This document shows positions 14,670-38,985 of a stretch of DNA of 64,000 bases, one piece after another. The position numbers were made by a program, and so were the translations under genes. The first letter of the stretch is position 1; each line of letters begins with the position of its first letter. The notes beneath the pieces are model-generated. The model was not told the DNA's origin, did no database searches, and saw only the letters and a program-made list of their open reading frames with translations. This stretch comes from Amphimedon queenslandica (lineage: Eukaryota > Porifera > Demospongiae > Haplosclerida > Niphatidae): positions 41,667-105,666 of the forward strand of contig NW_003546251.1 of assembly GCF_000090795.2 (NCBI RefSeq), in the 5' to 3' direction.

Positions 14670-14918
14670 GACCTCTTGTATAACGACCACTTAGTGGCTC
14701 CTTAGGATCAGCAGCAGCTAATTTCAAGTAATTTGCTTGCTCAAAGATGAGCCACGCCTATGCTGCCCTTTCATTCACCTGATAGTCACGTGAGAAGATC
14801 ATCACCATAGTAACTTTTTCTCACGTGATCTACGTTTTAAGTAGGCGTGGCTGATTCTGTTACCATAGCAACTCATATACAGAGCTAAAGGTCAGCATTG
14901 AGGATTGTGTTATTGAAA
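14670..14918. promoter_or_regulatory. Divergent promoter, DNAJC13 / TCTE1
   Basis: The 249 bp between the start codons of DNAJC13 (-) and TCTE1 (+) must hold both 5' UTRs and promoters. No TATA box is seen. CACGTGA-type E-box motifs occur near 14790 and 14825 (GTCACGTGAG and CTCACGTGAT). Shared control is inferred from the spacing only. Confidence 0.55.
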
Positions 14919-16971
14919 ATGCCCATAGAAACACAGACCACTCGCTCCCATCAACTGGAGGAGTTTTCAAAGGTAGTAATACTTGCTTTAAAATGCTTTA
15001 GATACAATCTAAATACAGAAAGAGGCAGCTATTGTTAATCCTAATGCTGATCCTAGGAATATCCGTAGAGTGATAGCAGAGGATCCAGAATGGTAAGAAA
15101 AAGAAACTAACTATGAATTTGAAATAGTTGAATATATACGTTTTGTGCAAAATAATATAAGTATGTCACAGCTAAGCAGAGTAGAAATTAAATTAAATCT
15201 TTCTTTAATTAGGAACTTGGAGACAGTCCCTCCACTTATTGATCTATGTGTGAAACACATTGTTGATAATTTTGAAGCGAATCCACTTCTATCACAGTTA
15301 CTGCCTCCTTATGACCAAAGAGTATTAGAAAAACTACCTCCTACAGTATCACTAGAGTCAGTTAGTCTCACACCATTATTAATGAAATCATGAGTGCCCA
15401 TTATCCAGTGTCACTGCTCCGCTAATTGAGGATGAGGACTATTGGGAGAAGTGCTGTCACAACCGGTGGTCACTGTGCATGGTCTCGGATCATGGTGAAA
15501 GTTGGAAGAGAATGTATTTTGAGCGACACATACAAGAACTTATTGAACAGTTTACGCCAGATGTATCAAACTTGCAAGAAGTATGATGACTATTTTGAGT
15601 GTTACACTTTCAATTTTTATCCTGCAGTTAGAAAAGCAGTTGTCATTATCCGGTCCCTATGTCAAGTGTCTGAAACTAACTCAATTACTGCCTTCTTCAT
15701 CAACCCAACAGCCTGAAGAAGATGAAGCCCTGGACAGGTATCATGTACAGCTTAATATGCTCCAGTACTTATACTTTGTATTGCATGTGCATGTCATTTA
15801 GTTTGAGTGACATTGATTCAAAGAAGCCCAGTCAGGATCACATTGATTTAGCCATACCACTGAAAGGTCTTAAAAATTTAAGAGAGCTTCAACTTGCTTA
15901 CAGGTAATGCCTATACATGCAATACAGAAATGAGATTAATTTGCTGCATACTTTTATGTATAGAGTTAAAGATTGTGGAATGAATTTTGAATGGGGGCTC
16001 TTTAACTTTACTGATGAAGATTGTCGCAAGTTAGCAGCAGCAATAAAAGCTACCAAACACTTGAGAATATTGAGAATCCATCACAGCAAAGTTGAAGACA
16101 AAAAGGCAAGACTTTTAGTATCGCATCTACTGGATCATCCAGGCCTTCAAACATTAGGTAAGAAAGCATTAAACACTACTGCCATGTATACTTGGTATTA
16201 CTTACATATTAATTTCTCTTTTTCTAGATATGTCCTACAATAAGCTAAGTGATGGTACAGGTCGTGCTTTGGGTAAACTAATAAATGGTCACTCGGTGCT
16301 AACAGTACTGAATGTCAGTAATAATAGCATTGGATCAATAGGAGGGATATCACTAGGCCATGCACTACAGACCAACACTACTCTTACACACTTGAACCTT
16401 AAACTTAACAGGTACAGTAAAATCAAACATACATGCACTATGTTATGTTCTTATATGGTACAGATTAGGAGATGAAGGTATACAACCAGTCCTCAAAGCA
16501 TTAATGAGGAACCTGACACTTATCAGTCTTGATATCAGTAGCAATGACTTTGGAGAGCCATCAGCTAGTCTAATGTCTGAAGTAAGCCTTGCAATAATAC
16601 TTATGTTATTATCCACAGACCACATGTACATGTACTTTTAAGACAAATTGTGAGCAAATTAAAGTATTATGCTATTTTTCATGTACTTATCTCATCTTAT
16701 AGATGTTAGCAGCAAATCAAACACTCCAGGAGCTAAGTATCACATGCAACCAGTTAGGAGAGGTATGCATTTGCATTATGTGTACATGTATGTGTGCAGT
16801 ATAATTACAAATGTTGTTTTTACATAGGCTGGAGGTAAGCTCCTACAGGAAGGAGTAGAAGAGAATAAGACACTAATTACACTGGATCTGAGACTGACAG
16901 AGATTAGTGCAGAGAATGAATATACTATTAATCAAATCATAAGAACCAATGCAAATAGACCAAAGATTTAA
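14919..16971 (+). CDS. TCTE1: DRC5 / TCTE1, leucine-rich-repeat subunit of the nexin-dynein regulatory complex
   Basis: Axonemal protein of the nexin-dynein regulatory complex, which links outer doublets and tunes ciliary and flagellar beating. Exons: 14919-14972, 15019-15092, 15213-15356, 15409-15580, 15628-15737, 15802-15903, 15964-16157, 16228-16411, 16464-16581, 16703-16762, 16828-16971. All joints are GT-AG and the frame stays open. N-terminal landmarks match vertebrate TCTE1: RRVIAEDPEW, VPPLIDLCVKHIV, then YWEKCCHNRW and SWKRMYFERH. YRVKDCGMNFEWGLF precedes the repeats. The C-terminal half has about six LRRs of ribonuclease-inhibitor type (LDMSYNKLSD, LNVSNNSIGS, LNLKLNRLGD, LDISSNDFGE). 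The family's conserved ending is present (KTLITLDLRLTEIS). Introns are only about 46-125 bp. The start MPIETQTTR is the first ATG and is followed at once by a donor in frame. Confidence 0.93.
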
Positions 16972-17469
16972 GACTTAACCATGATGATTGATTGTTTTGT
17001 CAAAAATTGTAACCTTGGTAAAACTAGCTCTTTCATGGACAGGATTAAATGAGCATAGGTTTGGGCTGGTTTGCCCATAGGCCCATAGATACCAAGGTAC
17101 ATGCACCATTTAGTATGTGCATGTACAAGAGCTATTCAAGGCTTCTCTAATCCATATTGTTCAAGATCAACCAAGCTAATCCGCAAGACTAATTCAAGTG
17201 TGTTATCCCAGTGTCCCATGCACCCACCACTAAAGCGTTAATGTACATTTGATTTATAAACTTGTATAATATTCATTTCTTCTTTAGTTTAACAAAAATT
17301 AACAATGTAAACACAATAATAATCAAAATGGTAATAATTATGTAATTATAATGGAGAAATACATGTACATAAGACCAATACATGAAGACTTAATAAGTGT
17401 AAGACAGTGAAAGTGGATAAAAGGTTATTCAGTGTCAGTTAACTCTTCTGTGTCTGATCCGGCCATTAG
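16972..17469. other. Intergenic, TCTE1 3' flank to SMP-like gene 1
   Basis: About 500 bp with no ORF, repeat unit or RNA structure that I can support. It presumably holds the convergent 3' UTRs of TCTE1 (+) and the SMP-like gene (-). Confidence 0.5.
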
Positions 17470-17673
17470 TCACTTTTTCTCACTATCATCGTGAGTTGGT
17501 GCGCTTCCTTTCTTAGTTTTCTTTCCACCAGAGCTAGTTGGAGCTTTAGAAGCAGTTGATCCTTTAGGAGCCTTACCTGACTCAGCCTTACTACCATTCT
17601 TTGCAGGAGCTTCCACGTGACTTGTAGCAGCCTTTTGACTTGTGGGCTTTCTCTTTCCAGAATCAGACGGCAT
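17470..17673 (-). CDS. SMP-like small basic protein 1 (diverged paralogue)
   Basis: An intronless 67-residue, Ser/Lys/Ala-rich hydrophilic protein starting MPSDSGKRK. It has no signal peptide or membrane segment. It aligns along its whole length with the SMP-domain protein at 19079-19264: a shared (P)SDSGK start, then APKGSTASKAPTS against TPKGSFAARAQSA, then KKGSAPTHDDSEKK against NKGYTPRYGSGEKW. The diagnostic SMP core (A-x-RIQS) is lost, so it is a decayed or re-specialised paralogue. A TATAAATA box lies at 17761-17754 on the minus strand, about 80-88 bp before the ATG. A longer overlapping frame (17466-17681) was set aside because only this frame resembles the neighbours. Confidence 0.65.
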   Translation of the reverse strand: MPSDSGKRKPTSQKAATSHVEAPAKNGSKAESGKAPKGSTASKAPTSSGGKKTKKGSAPTHDDSEKK

Positions 17674-17753
17674 CTTTTCAAGTTAAGGTAGCTTTCGTAT
17701 AGGTTTGGAGTAGTCTCTTTTCAGCAGAATAGTGATCAATGGTCAGGGGTAGC

Positions 17754-17761
17754 TATTTATA
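17754..17761 (-). promoter_or_regulatory. TATA box of SMP-like gene 1
   Basis: TATAAATA on the minus strand, about 85 bp upstream of the ATG at 17673. That spacing allows a start site near 17730 and a short leader. A similar box occurs before the paralogue at 19603-19782. Confidence 0.55.
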
Positions 17762-18004
17762 CCATACCCTACAACCAGTCTAGAAACAAGCCAGTTTGGC
17801 AGTTTATACCACCCCAGGTCAAACAAGTTTAAGTTTTAGCATGACATCAGCTATATCTATGTGAACACTTCCAATGCAGATATGATGATACATGAGATAT
17901 AGCCCACTTACATCAGGTCAAACTGGTTTATGGTTATATATATAGGCGATGCCCTTTAATTAAAGAAGTTTAAAACCAGTTTAGATGTTTACATGTGTAC
18001 TGTG

Positions 18005-18142
18005 CACTTCCAATGCAGTTTGAACCACTTCAGGCAGCTGGAGTGGTTTAAACCACCCTACCTGAAGTGCATTGGAAGTGTAGCAGCCACCCCTACCTGA
18101 GGTAGTCTGACTAGTGAGGTGGTTTAAACTGCATTGGAAGTG
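18005..18142. repeat. Fold-back (MITE-like) element with 24-bp inverted ends
   Basis: The ends are 24-bp inverted repeats with one mismatch (18005-18028, beginning CACTTCCAATGCAG, and 18119-18142, ending CTGCATTGGAAGTG). The element has a central perfect palindrome GTGGTTTAAACCAC at 18043-18056 and an internal copy of the end motif at 18061-18080. Related fragments extend left to about 17850 and recur at about 25370-25600. It lies just upstream of the EXOC6 start, so it could affect the promoter. No clear target-site duplication was found, so element status is inferred from symmetry. Confidence 0.55.
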
Positions 18143-18282
18143 TATGTACACAATGTAGCCACCCTAATGAATAAATATTTAGTAGGTGTGGCTCTATTTT
18201 ATGGGCGGGGCCAAAACATGGCTGCCACTTGAGAAGGAGGAATTTTGTTTATATCGCCAGTTTTTTAGAGATAGGGAAGAAA

Positions 18283-32729
<14,447 letters not shown>

Positions 32730-32990
32730 TAGAGACTCATACACACATTGACACAAGTAGCCGTAGCCCCTCCTCATTCTATCCATGCCTCACTTAGCAG
32801 CTAAAGCACACTGCACTGTAATGTAGCACCTTTTGTAGCATATTACAGGTCCTTAATTTTGTAATTTTTGTCTTTCTTTTTTTCTAATTGCATAATGATT
32901 TTTAGTCTCTATTGTTAATATTATTATTATTGAAAATGATGGTTGCATGAGTGTAGCAGTGTGTGTGGTATGATTGAAATTCATTGTTAG

Positions 32991-33349
32991 ACTGAGAGAG
33001 GACGAGATCAGGAAGAAGACTCGTGCAACGAAAGTGACTAACAAGTTTAAGTCTAAGAAAGAGCCAAATCCGGTCAAGATAGCTCTGAAACAAATTGAAG
33101 AGCACCTACAGGTAATTTCTTGTTGCTCTACCGAATGATTCTTTTCTCTTTATTTATTTATTATTTTTTGTTTCTTTAATTTTATTGTTGTTATATTAGG
33201 AGAAAGGTACAACTGATTACATGGTTGGTTCAAGGCTGGCAATGAGTAACAGAGCCCCTTCAATGTCAAGAGGATCTCCTGTCCTCTTTCACAGAGACAG
33301 CACTTCCCGCCCAAAGACAGCTTCACAATCAAGTGGAACCTCAAAATAA
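32991..33349 (+). CDS. EXOC6: Alternative C-terminal exons of EXOC6
   Basis: Two exons (32991-33111 and 33200-33349) with good acceptor, donor and stop follow the first terminal exon. Splicing exon 32316-32440 (ending in phase after LLQ plus two bases) to 32991 keeps the frame. It gives LLQK-LREDEIRKKTRATK..., then VKIALKQIEEHLQ, then a Ser-rich tail ending SQSSGTSK. The first terminal exon (32591-32729) gives LLQK-ILECERKKKKKF..., then YYELLLKRLQDIM. Both resemble the final helical stretch of Sec15. Mutually exclusive terminal exons, or a duplicated last exon, are inferred; no transcript evidence is available here. Confidence 0.6.
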
Positions 33350-33672
33350 AGCACAAGCTTAAACGCTTTTAACATGTGTGTGTGTGTGTGAATCAGAATA
33401 GCAGTACTATTATTAATGTAACTCAATCATTTGTGTGTTAGCATGAATCAGTATCTATCTCTGACAATATAGTGTGTTATGTTACGTATTAACTTCTCAG
33501 TATTGCATTTGCATTCATTTTTTTAATAGAAATGAAGTTTTTTTAAACTGCAGATACTTTAGCTAATAAAAAATAAAATAAAGAAAAAGAATAAATGAAA
33601 TGTGACAAAAACTATGAAACGTGTAACAAATTTAGCTTTAAAGTGATAAAATACAACACACAGAGTTCAGTG
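33350..33672. other. Convergent 3' ends of EXOC6 and PPT2
   Basis: Short (GT)n near 33375 and several AATAAA-type signals around 33565-33597. Nothing else is seen. Confidence 0.5.
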
Positions 33673-35633
33673 CTAGTCCAGCCACTGTATGATGGCATCA
33701 TTAAACACGGTCTGATTGGTGTGCCAGTGAGTGTGCTCAACTCCTGGTATCTCGTACACTTTAATTTTACCGGCATTGTTGAGTGTTTGGAGTCCTATTA
33801 CGTCATTAGTGTAGTACTAGTGGAAGTAACAAGAAATAGCTTATTAGAAAGGTATCTTGTTAGAGATTAGAGGTGAGCTAAAATTAGCTTGATATTAGCT
33901 GTTGTCACCTTTTCAATGATCTGTTCACACCTCAAAAGTGAGAACAAGAACAGTAAGTTTAAATTTTATTTTTTTTAGTTTCATAAAGGCCATAAGTTCG
34001 ATAGATGGCACTAAGAGCAATAAAAAGTTAAGTTCCATTTTTTAACAGAAAGTCAAAAAATTTATAGTCGGAATCAGCTCAAACTTTTCTACACAACATA
34101 AGGGTATCAATACGTATCAAAAAATATAATAAAAAGTGGGGGTGATTTCGGAGCCATTTTTTGGAAAAAACCATGGGCTATAGCCTTGGGTACTTTTCAG
34201 AATTTTGGCACTTTTTTAAAATGGCCGTAACTTGAAAAATTGAAGTTGGAATCAGCTCAAACTTTCTACACAGCATAAGAACATCAATATGTATCAGAAA
34301 ATGTAATAAAAAGTGGGGGTGATTTCGGAGCCATTTTTTGGAAAAAACCATGGGCTATAGCCTTGGGTACTTTTCAAGATTTTGGCACTTTTTTAAAATG
34401 GCCATAACTTGAAAAATTGAAGTGGGAATCAGCTCAAACTTTCTACACAACATAAGGGCATCAAAAGACACCCCAAAAGACTTCTCTAGAAGCATTAGAA
34501 GGGAACCTCTAAAAGCTTTAATAAGAGCCAGCAGCCATTCATGCAAGTTGGTGAAAACAATCTCATGAACATTATAACATGCTTGCTTCCATGCACATAG
34601 TGTTGTGCTAGTTCCAACGGAACTAGAACTAAATCTATTTTAGTACACCTATTTTCTTCCTAGTTCTAGTTCCAAGAACTAGAACTAGAACGGAACTACA
34701 TTGATACAAAAAACCAAAACTAGAACTAAAACTAGAATTTGACAAATTAAAGCACTGGAACTAAAACTAGAACTAAAGATTTAGCTATTAAGAACTTGAA
34801 ACTAAAACTAAAATGTGCACTTGTAAATCACTAGAACTAAAACTAGAACTAAAACGCTACCCTTTTAATAACTGAAACTAAAACTAGAACTAAAATGGAG
34901 CCCTTTTAATAACTAAAACTAAAACTAGAACTAAAATGGTACCCTTTTGAATAACTAAAACTAAAACTAGAACTAAAATGCTACCCTTTTAAGTTATTTA
35001 AATTAAATTTCATTAAAAAAAATTATAAAAATCACCTAGAAATGGTGTATTAGTAGGACTAAAACTAGAACTATAAGGCCAGAATCAGAATTTGGCATGG
35101 AACTAAAATTAAAACTAAAACTAAAACGGAAGTACTAGTAGAACTAAATCTAGAACTGAAACTAGAAATGAAGTACTGGTAAAACTAAAACTAGAACTAA
35201 AACTAGAAATGGAGTACTGGTAGAACTAAAACTAGAACTAAAACTAGAACTAAAACTAGAAATGGAGTACTGATAAAACTAAAACTAAAACTAAAACTAG
35301 AAATGGAGTACTGGTAGAACTAAAACTAGAACTAAAACTAGAAATGGAGTACTGGTAAAACTAAAACTAAAACTAAAACTAGAAATGGAGTACTGGTAAA
35401 ACTAAAACTAGAACTAAAACTAGAAATGGAGTACTGGTAGAACTAAAACTAGAACTAAAACAGAAAATAGAGTACTGCACAACACTACATGCACAATACT
35501 TGTGGCACAATTACCTCTTGCTCTGTCATGGTAACAATTTCTGAATCGCTCTTCTCCTTGTAAAAACCAAAATGACTATAAATGGAAGTGACAAGTAAAC
35601 CAACTAACCTTGTGACACACACACACACACACG

Positions 35634-35665
<32 letters not shown>

Positions 35666-35896
35666 CACCCACACACCTTGATTGCCATGGTGTGATAACT
35701 CCATCGTCAGGTCCACCGATAAATACCACCTGCTGCAGTTTCAATATGTTATCCTTGTATTCTAAAAACATCAGCTCATATCAATCCCTCAGTTAATAAT
35801 AATAATCATCATTTGGCTACCTTGTGGTGCATTGTTAGTTATGGAGGGAAGGAACTTGTTTTTCGACAAATAGTCAGAATGATGGAACGGGTCTAT

Positions 35897-35937
<41 letters not shown>

Positions 35938-37029
35938 GAAGTGTTAAATATAAAAAGAAAGAAGACACTATTACCATTCCAGTAGTTTCCTACTGATATC
36001 TCTTGGCCAGCATCAGTATAAAAAAACCTAAGATAATGATCATGATAAATAAATTGATAATTATAACATTCAATTATCAATACATTCATTTCTGTTTCCA
36101 AAACTCACAAGTATATATTGTCCCTTGTGAAAGTTGGAAATAAGAAATTAAGATAATCTGTATCTATAAGGAAGGATTCGTTAATGAGATGCATTGTAGC
36201 AGCTGTTATTTTACCTCCAAATTGGCCAGCCTGAGGGCTAGAGAGGGATATGAATGTATGGACATTATGACCATACTTCTCAAGGACACCACGACAAACG
36301 AGACCACCTGGATAGCGATAGCATTATGGGAGTGTTTTGTAATATCAAAATGAAAGTTTTGTTAATCGACAAAGTCAATTGTATAGTAGTTGTAAATAAA
36401 TTATTATGATTGAGTAAATATTGGCACAAGTAATTTCAACAACACCTTGTAACACTGTCAAGTAAGTAATACAGGTGACATAAGACAATTTTAAAGGCTT
36501 ATTTTAGAATCTTCATAAAGACGTTACAAATTTTGTGCAATTTTTCATGTAAATTCAATTCAACTTAACTGCAGTGGTTGTAAATGTACTTGTATGTACC
36601 TTGTGAGTAGCAGACAAGGTTTACTCCATCTTTAGCTGCATCCATTACAGGTTTCATCTTTGAATAAACTCCTTTAACTTGATCATTCATATTAACAAGA
36701 CTATTAGCGTCATTGTAATCACTGATATCAGTCACCTAGAGCACAGGGGGAGAGGTGTCAAGACAAGAGAGGGGAAGAAAAGGAAAGAAAAAGGAGAGGA
36801 GACGAACAACAACAGAGAGAGATGGTAATGGTTAATGATTAATGAAGTGGCCATTCGTCACAGTTTGGTCTACCTCGGTACCAGGGTGAGCTGTCTTGAT
36901 CATACTAACAAACGAGTCCATGTCAGATGCTCCGGCTAGTACACCGTGCATCACAATCACTGGACGGTAAGAGACTGAGTGTCTCACTGAAGAGAACAGA
37001 ACAAAGACTGCCAGCAATATCCTTAACAT
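33673..37029 (-). CDS. PPT2: PPT2, lysosomal thioesterase
   Basis: Lysosomal acyl-thioesterase of the palmitoyl-protein thioesterase family, alpha/beta hydrolase fold. Nine exons run leftwards: about 37029-36874, 36736-36600, 36310-36225, 36160-36110, 36029-35975, 35895-35822, 35764-35685, 35578-35512, 33815-33673. A signal peptide, [20 protein letters not shown], precedes [20 protein letters not shown]. The catalytic triad is intact: Ser in [14 protein letters not shown], Asp in [11 protein letters not shown], His in [10 protein letters not shown]. An upstream in-frame ATG at 37041 (MYLD-) is possible. EISVGNYWN is PPT2-like. The last intron (about 1.7 kb) holds two repeat arrays and a hAT-like element. 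The gene start faces FReD gene 1. Confidence 0.93.
33980..34470 (+). repeat. CTATAG-family repeat array in PPT2 intron
   Basis: Units of about 178 bp with CCATGGGCTATAGCCTTGGG cores at about 34171 and 34349, the reverse complement of the 30165-30790 subfamily. A partial unit is at each end. Confidence 0.8.
34598..35487. mobile_element. hAT-like non-autonomous DNA transposon filled with a minisatellite
   Basis: An 890-bp element with 11-bp perfect terminal inverted repeats (TAGTGTTGTGC at 34598, GCACAACACTA ending 35487). An 8-bp target-site duplication, CATGCACA, is at 34590-34597 and 35488-35495. The 8-bp duplication and TIR sequence fit hAT. No transposase frame is present. The interior is tandem CTAGAACTAAAA-type units, more regular towards the right, where a higher-order unit ends in GAAATGGAGTACTGGTA. 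It lies in the last PPT2 intron. The intact ends suggest a fairly recent insertion. Confidence 0.88.
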
Positions 37030-37318
37030 ATCTAGGTACACTGTAGATCAGTGGCAAAGAGACAAGTTAAAAGTATGACTGTGTAATTGACTGAGTCAGC
37101 TACATTTTATATAATACCACACCTCTCTCAGATATTACCACATGCATGTCATGTTGCATAGTAATAAGCTTATGTTTCCTATTAAAGTTTGTGTGAGCAT
37201 ATCATATTTCCACCCTTTTCTGATACCACCCTTTTCTGATACCACCCTTATTTCAAGTTATCCCACTTTTTATTTGAGCTTTTCTTGCAAAAGTTGTGCA
37301 AAGAAGATCAAAAGAAGA
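36875..37318. promoter_or_regulatory. PPT2 exon 1 and promoter region shared with FReD gene 1
   Basis: The 289 bp between the PPT2 ATG (37029) and the FReD1 ATG (37319) holds both promoters. A weak TATA variant, TATTAAAG, lies at 37180-37187. The same block (CCTATAAAAGTTTGTGTG) precedes FReD2 (TATAAAAG at 38894-38901) and FReD3 (41806-41813). The PPT2 exon 1 and promoter segment was copied to about 41280-41830. Confidence 0.6.
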
Positions 37319-38626
37319 ATGGCGGATTCCAATCAGGACTATGCAGCTGAAAACAAAAATTTCGAAGAAATGGAGATCGACTATGATGGGAATCCACAGG
37401 AGTTTGATGTGCAGAGAAAGATACACATAGCAAGTGCACCTTATGAAAAGTTCCAGTGCTTCATTGTTGTTGGCTTGCTAGTGATAATATTAGCATTAAA
37501 TTTAGTCCTAGTAGCTATTGGTAGTGCTAACCTCAATCAAGTGAGTGATCCTCCTCCAGCCTGCGATTCTAATGCAATAACTGGAGCTCTTATGAGCTCC
37601 AACAGTGACCAATTCTCTGGCCTTTCCCAAACACTGCAAGATCTTTCAGATCAGATTTCCAACCAGTCGGCATACACCGTTAACAACAGTGAGGCTCTCA
37701 ATGATATAATGGAATCGACTTCGCAGCAACTGAAGAGTATCATTGGTTCTCTTACAACCATCGAAGGAACTACCACCGAAACTGCAGGGTCTGTGAATGA
37801 CATACTGATTGGAGTCAATCAGATATTAAACATCACGAATGCATCCCAGCTACTCAATACGCTGCAAACTCTGTCTTGCCTTGATGTATACAATGCACAG
37901 CCCAACAGTCCTTCAGGCTACTACCACATCAACAGTGAAAATGTTTACTGCAATATGGACAATCTTTGTGGTCAAGGGGGCGGCTGGACAAGACTCGCTT
38001 ATCTCAATATGGCAGATGGTACATCTAATTGCCCCACGGGTTTTAAGTATTATCAAACTGGAGGTGTGAGAGCTTGCGGAAGGCAAAGTAACCAAATTGG
38101 TTGCACAGGTACATCTTTCGATCTAACTCATTTAAGCTACTCCAAAGTCTGTGGAAAGGTGATTGGATATCAGTATGGTTCAACTGAAGGACTTCTTGGA
38201 AGCAACGGTAATATTGAGAGCCATTACGTTACCGGGGTTAGCATAACATACGGATCACCTCGTAATCACATATGGACACTAGTAGCTGGACTGAGACAGA
38301 ATAACATCGATGGAGGGTTCTACAACTGCCCGTGCAGTCAAGGAAGCATACAGACAGTACCAGGTTTTATTGGCGATAACTACTACTGTGAATCTGGTAA
38401 TCCTCATCTTGGTATTTTTAACCAGCTCTTTACAGATGATCCTTTGTGGGATGGACAAGGCTGCAGTACATTGGAGCAAAATTGTTGCACAAATAAAACT
38501 CTGCCTTGGTTTTATAGGGACTTTGGGGCTGTCTCCATCACCGATCCTATCGAGCTTAGAATTTGTGGAGATCAACCTGATTTAGAAGACTCGCCAGTAG
38601 GTTTATATGAGATCTACGTCAAGTAA
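37319..38626 (+). CDS. Type II membrane protein with fibrinogen-like head (FReD gene 1)
   Basis: An intronless 435-residue protein. The start is ATG 37319 (MADSNQDYAAENKN), because the paralogues begin MADSK at the same place after AAGATCAAAAGAAGA; the longer upstream frame is leader. The cytoplasmic tail is acidic. A transmembrane segment spans about residues 47-69 (CFIVVGLLVIILALNLVLVA). A Ser/Thr/Asn-rich stalk with coiled-coil character and N-glycosylation sites follows. The head begins CLDVYNAQPNSPSGYYHI, with a fibrinogen-like VYCNMDNLCGQGGGWTRL core, then a Cys-rich second half (VCGKVIGYQYGS, RNHIWTLVAGL, CPC, DPLWDGQGC, PWFYRDF, IELRICG). It is probably a cell-surface recognition or adhesion protein; the ligand is unknown. 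It is the first of three tandem copies. Confidence 0.8.
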   Translation: MADSNQDYAAENKNFEEMEIDYDGNPQEFDVQRKIHIASAPYEKFQCFIVVGLLVIILALNLVLVAIGSANLNQVSDPPPACDSNAITGALMSSNSDQFSGLSQTLQDLSDQISNQSAYTVNNSEALNDIMESTSQQLKSIIGSLTTIEGTTTETAGSVNDILIGVNQILNITNASQLLNTLQTLSCLDVYNAQPNSPSGYYHINSENVYCNMDNLCGQGGGWTRLAYLNMADGTSNCPTGFKYYQTGGVRACGRQSNQIGCTGTSFDLTHLSYSKVCGKVIGYQYGSTEGLLGSNGNIESHYVTGVSITYGSPRNHIWTLVAGLRQNNIDGGFYNCPCSQGSIQTVPGFIGDNYYCESGNPHLGIFNQLFTDDPLWDGQGCSTLEQNCCTNKTLPWFYRDFGAVSITDPIELRICGDQPDLEDSPVGLYEIYVK

Positions 38627-38985
38627 AACTACTGATAAAACTTAGTATTATTATAGATACGATACGCTGCTTTTTTCTGCTCCCTCTAACATAGCATGCA
38701 TATACATACACGCAGTATAAACTGCATTTTTCTGCTGTTCTACATTTTTTGATTGTAACATGCACTCTATCCTATGATTCTATTTCTGTACTGCTGACAT
38801 GTAGAGCTATATAGTATTCATTGTGCATGCTTTAATATTATTTATAATACCACACCTCTCTAATAAAATACCTCTGTGATGCATAATGATTCCTATAAAA
38901 GTTTGTGTGGGCATATCATATTTCATATCCCACCTTTCATTTGAGTTTTTCTTGCAAAAGTTCTGCAGAGAAGATCAAAAGAAGA
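38627..38985. other. Spacer between FReD genes 1 and 2
   Basis: 3' UTR of FReD1 and promoter of FReD2 with TATAAAAG at 38894-38901. Its 3' flank (ACATGCACTCTATCCTATGA, TGACATGTAGAGCTATATAG) is repeated after FReD2 and FReD3. Confidence 0.6.

Noticed and set aside
34610-35480. CRISPR-like array of short repeats
   Set aside because: Repeat units are contiguous, without unique spacers, inside a hAT-like element in a eukaryotic intron.
37142-37318. An N-terminal extension of FReD1 from the upstream in-frame ATG
   Set aside because: Paralogues share a MADS start at 37319, and the upstream part covers the TATA-like box and leader.
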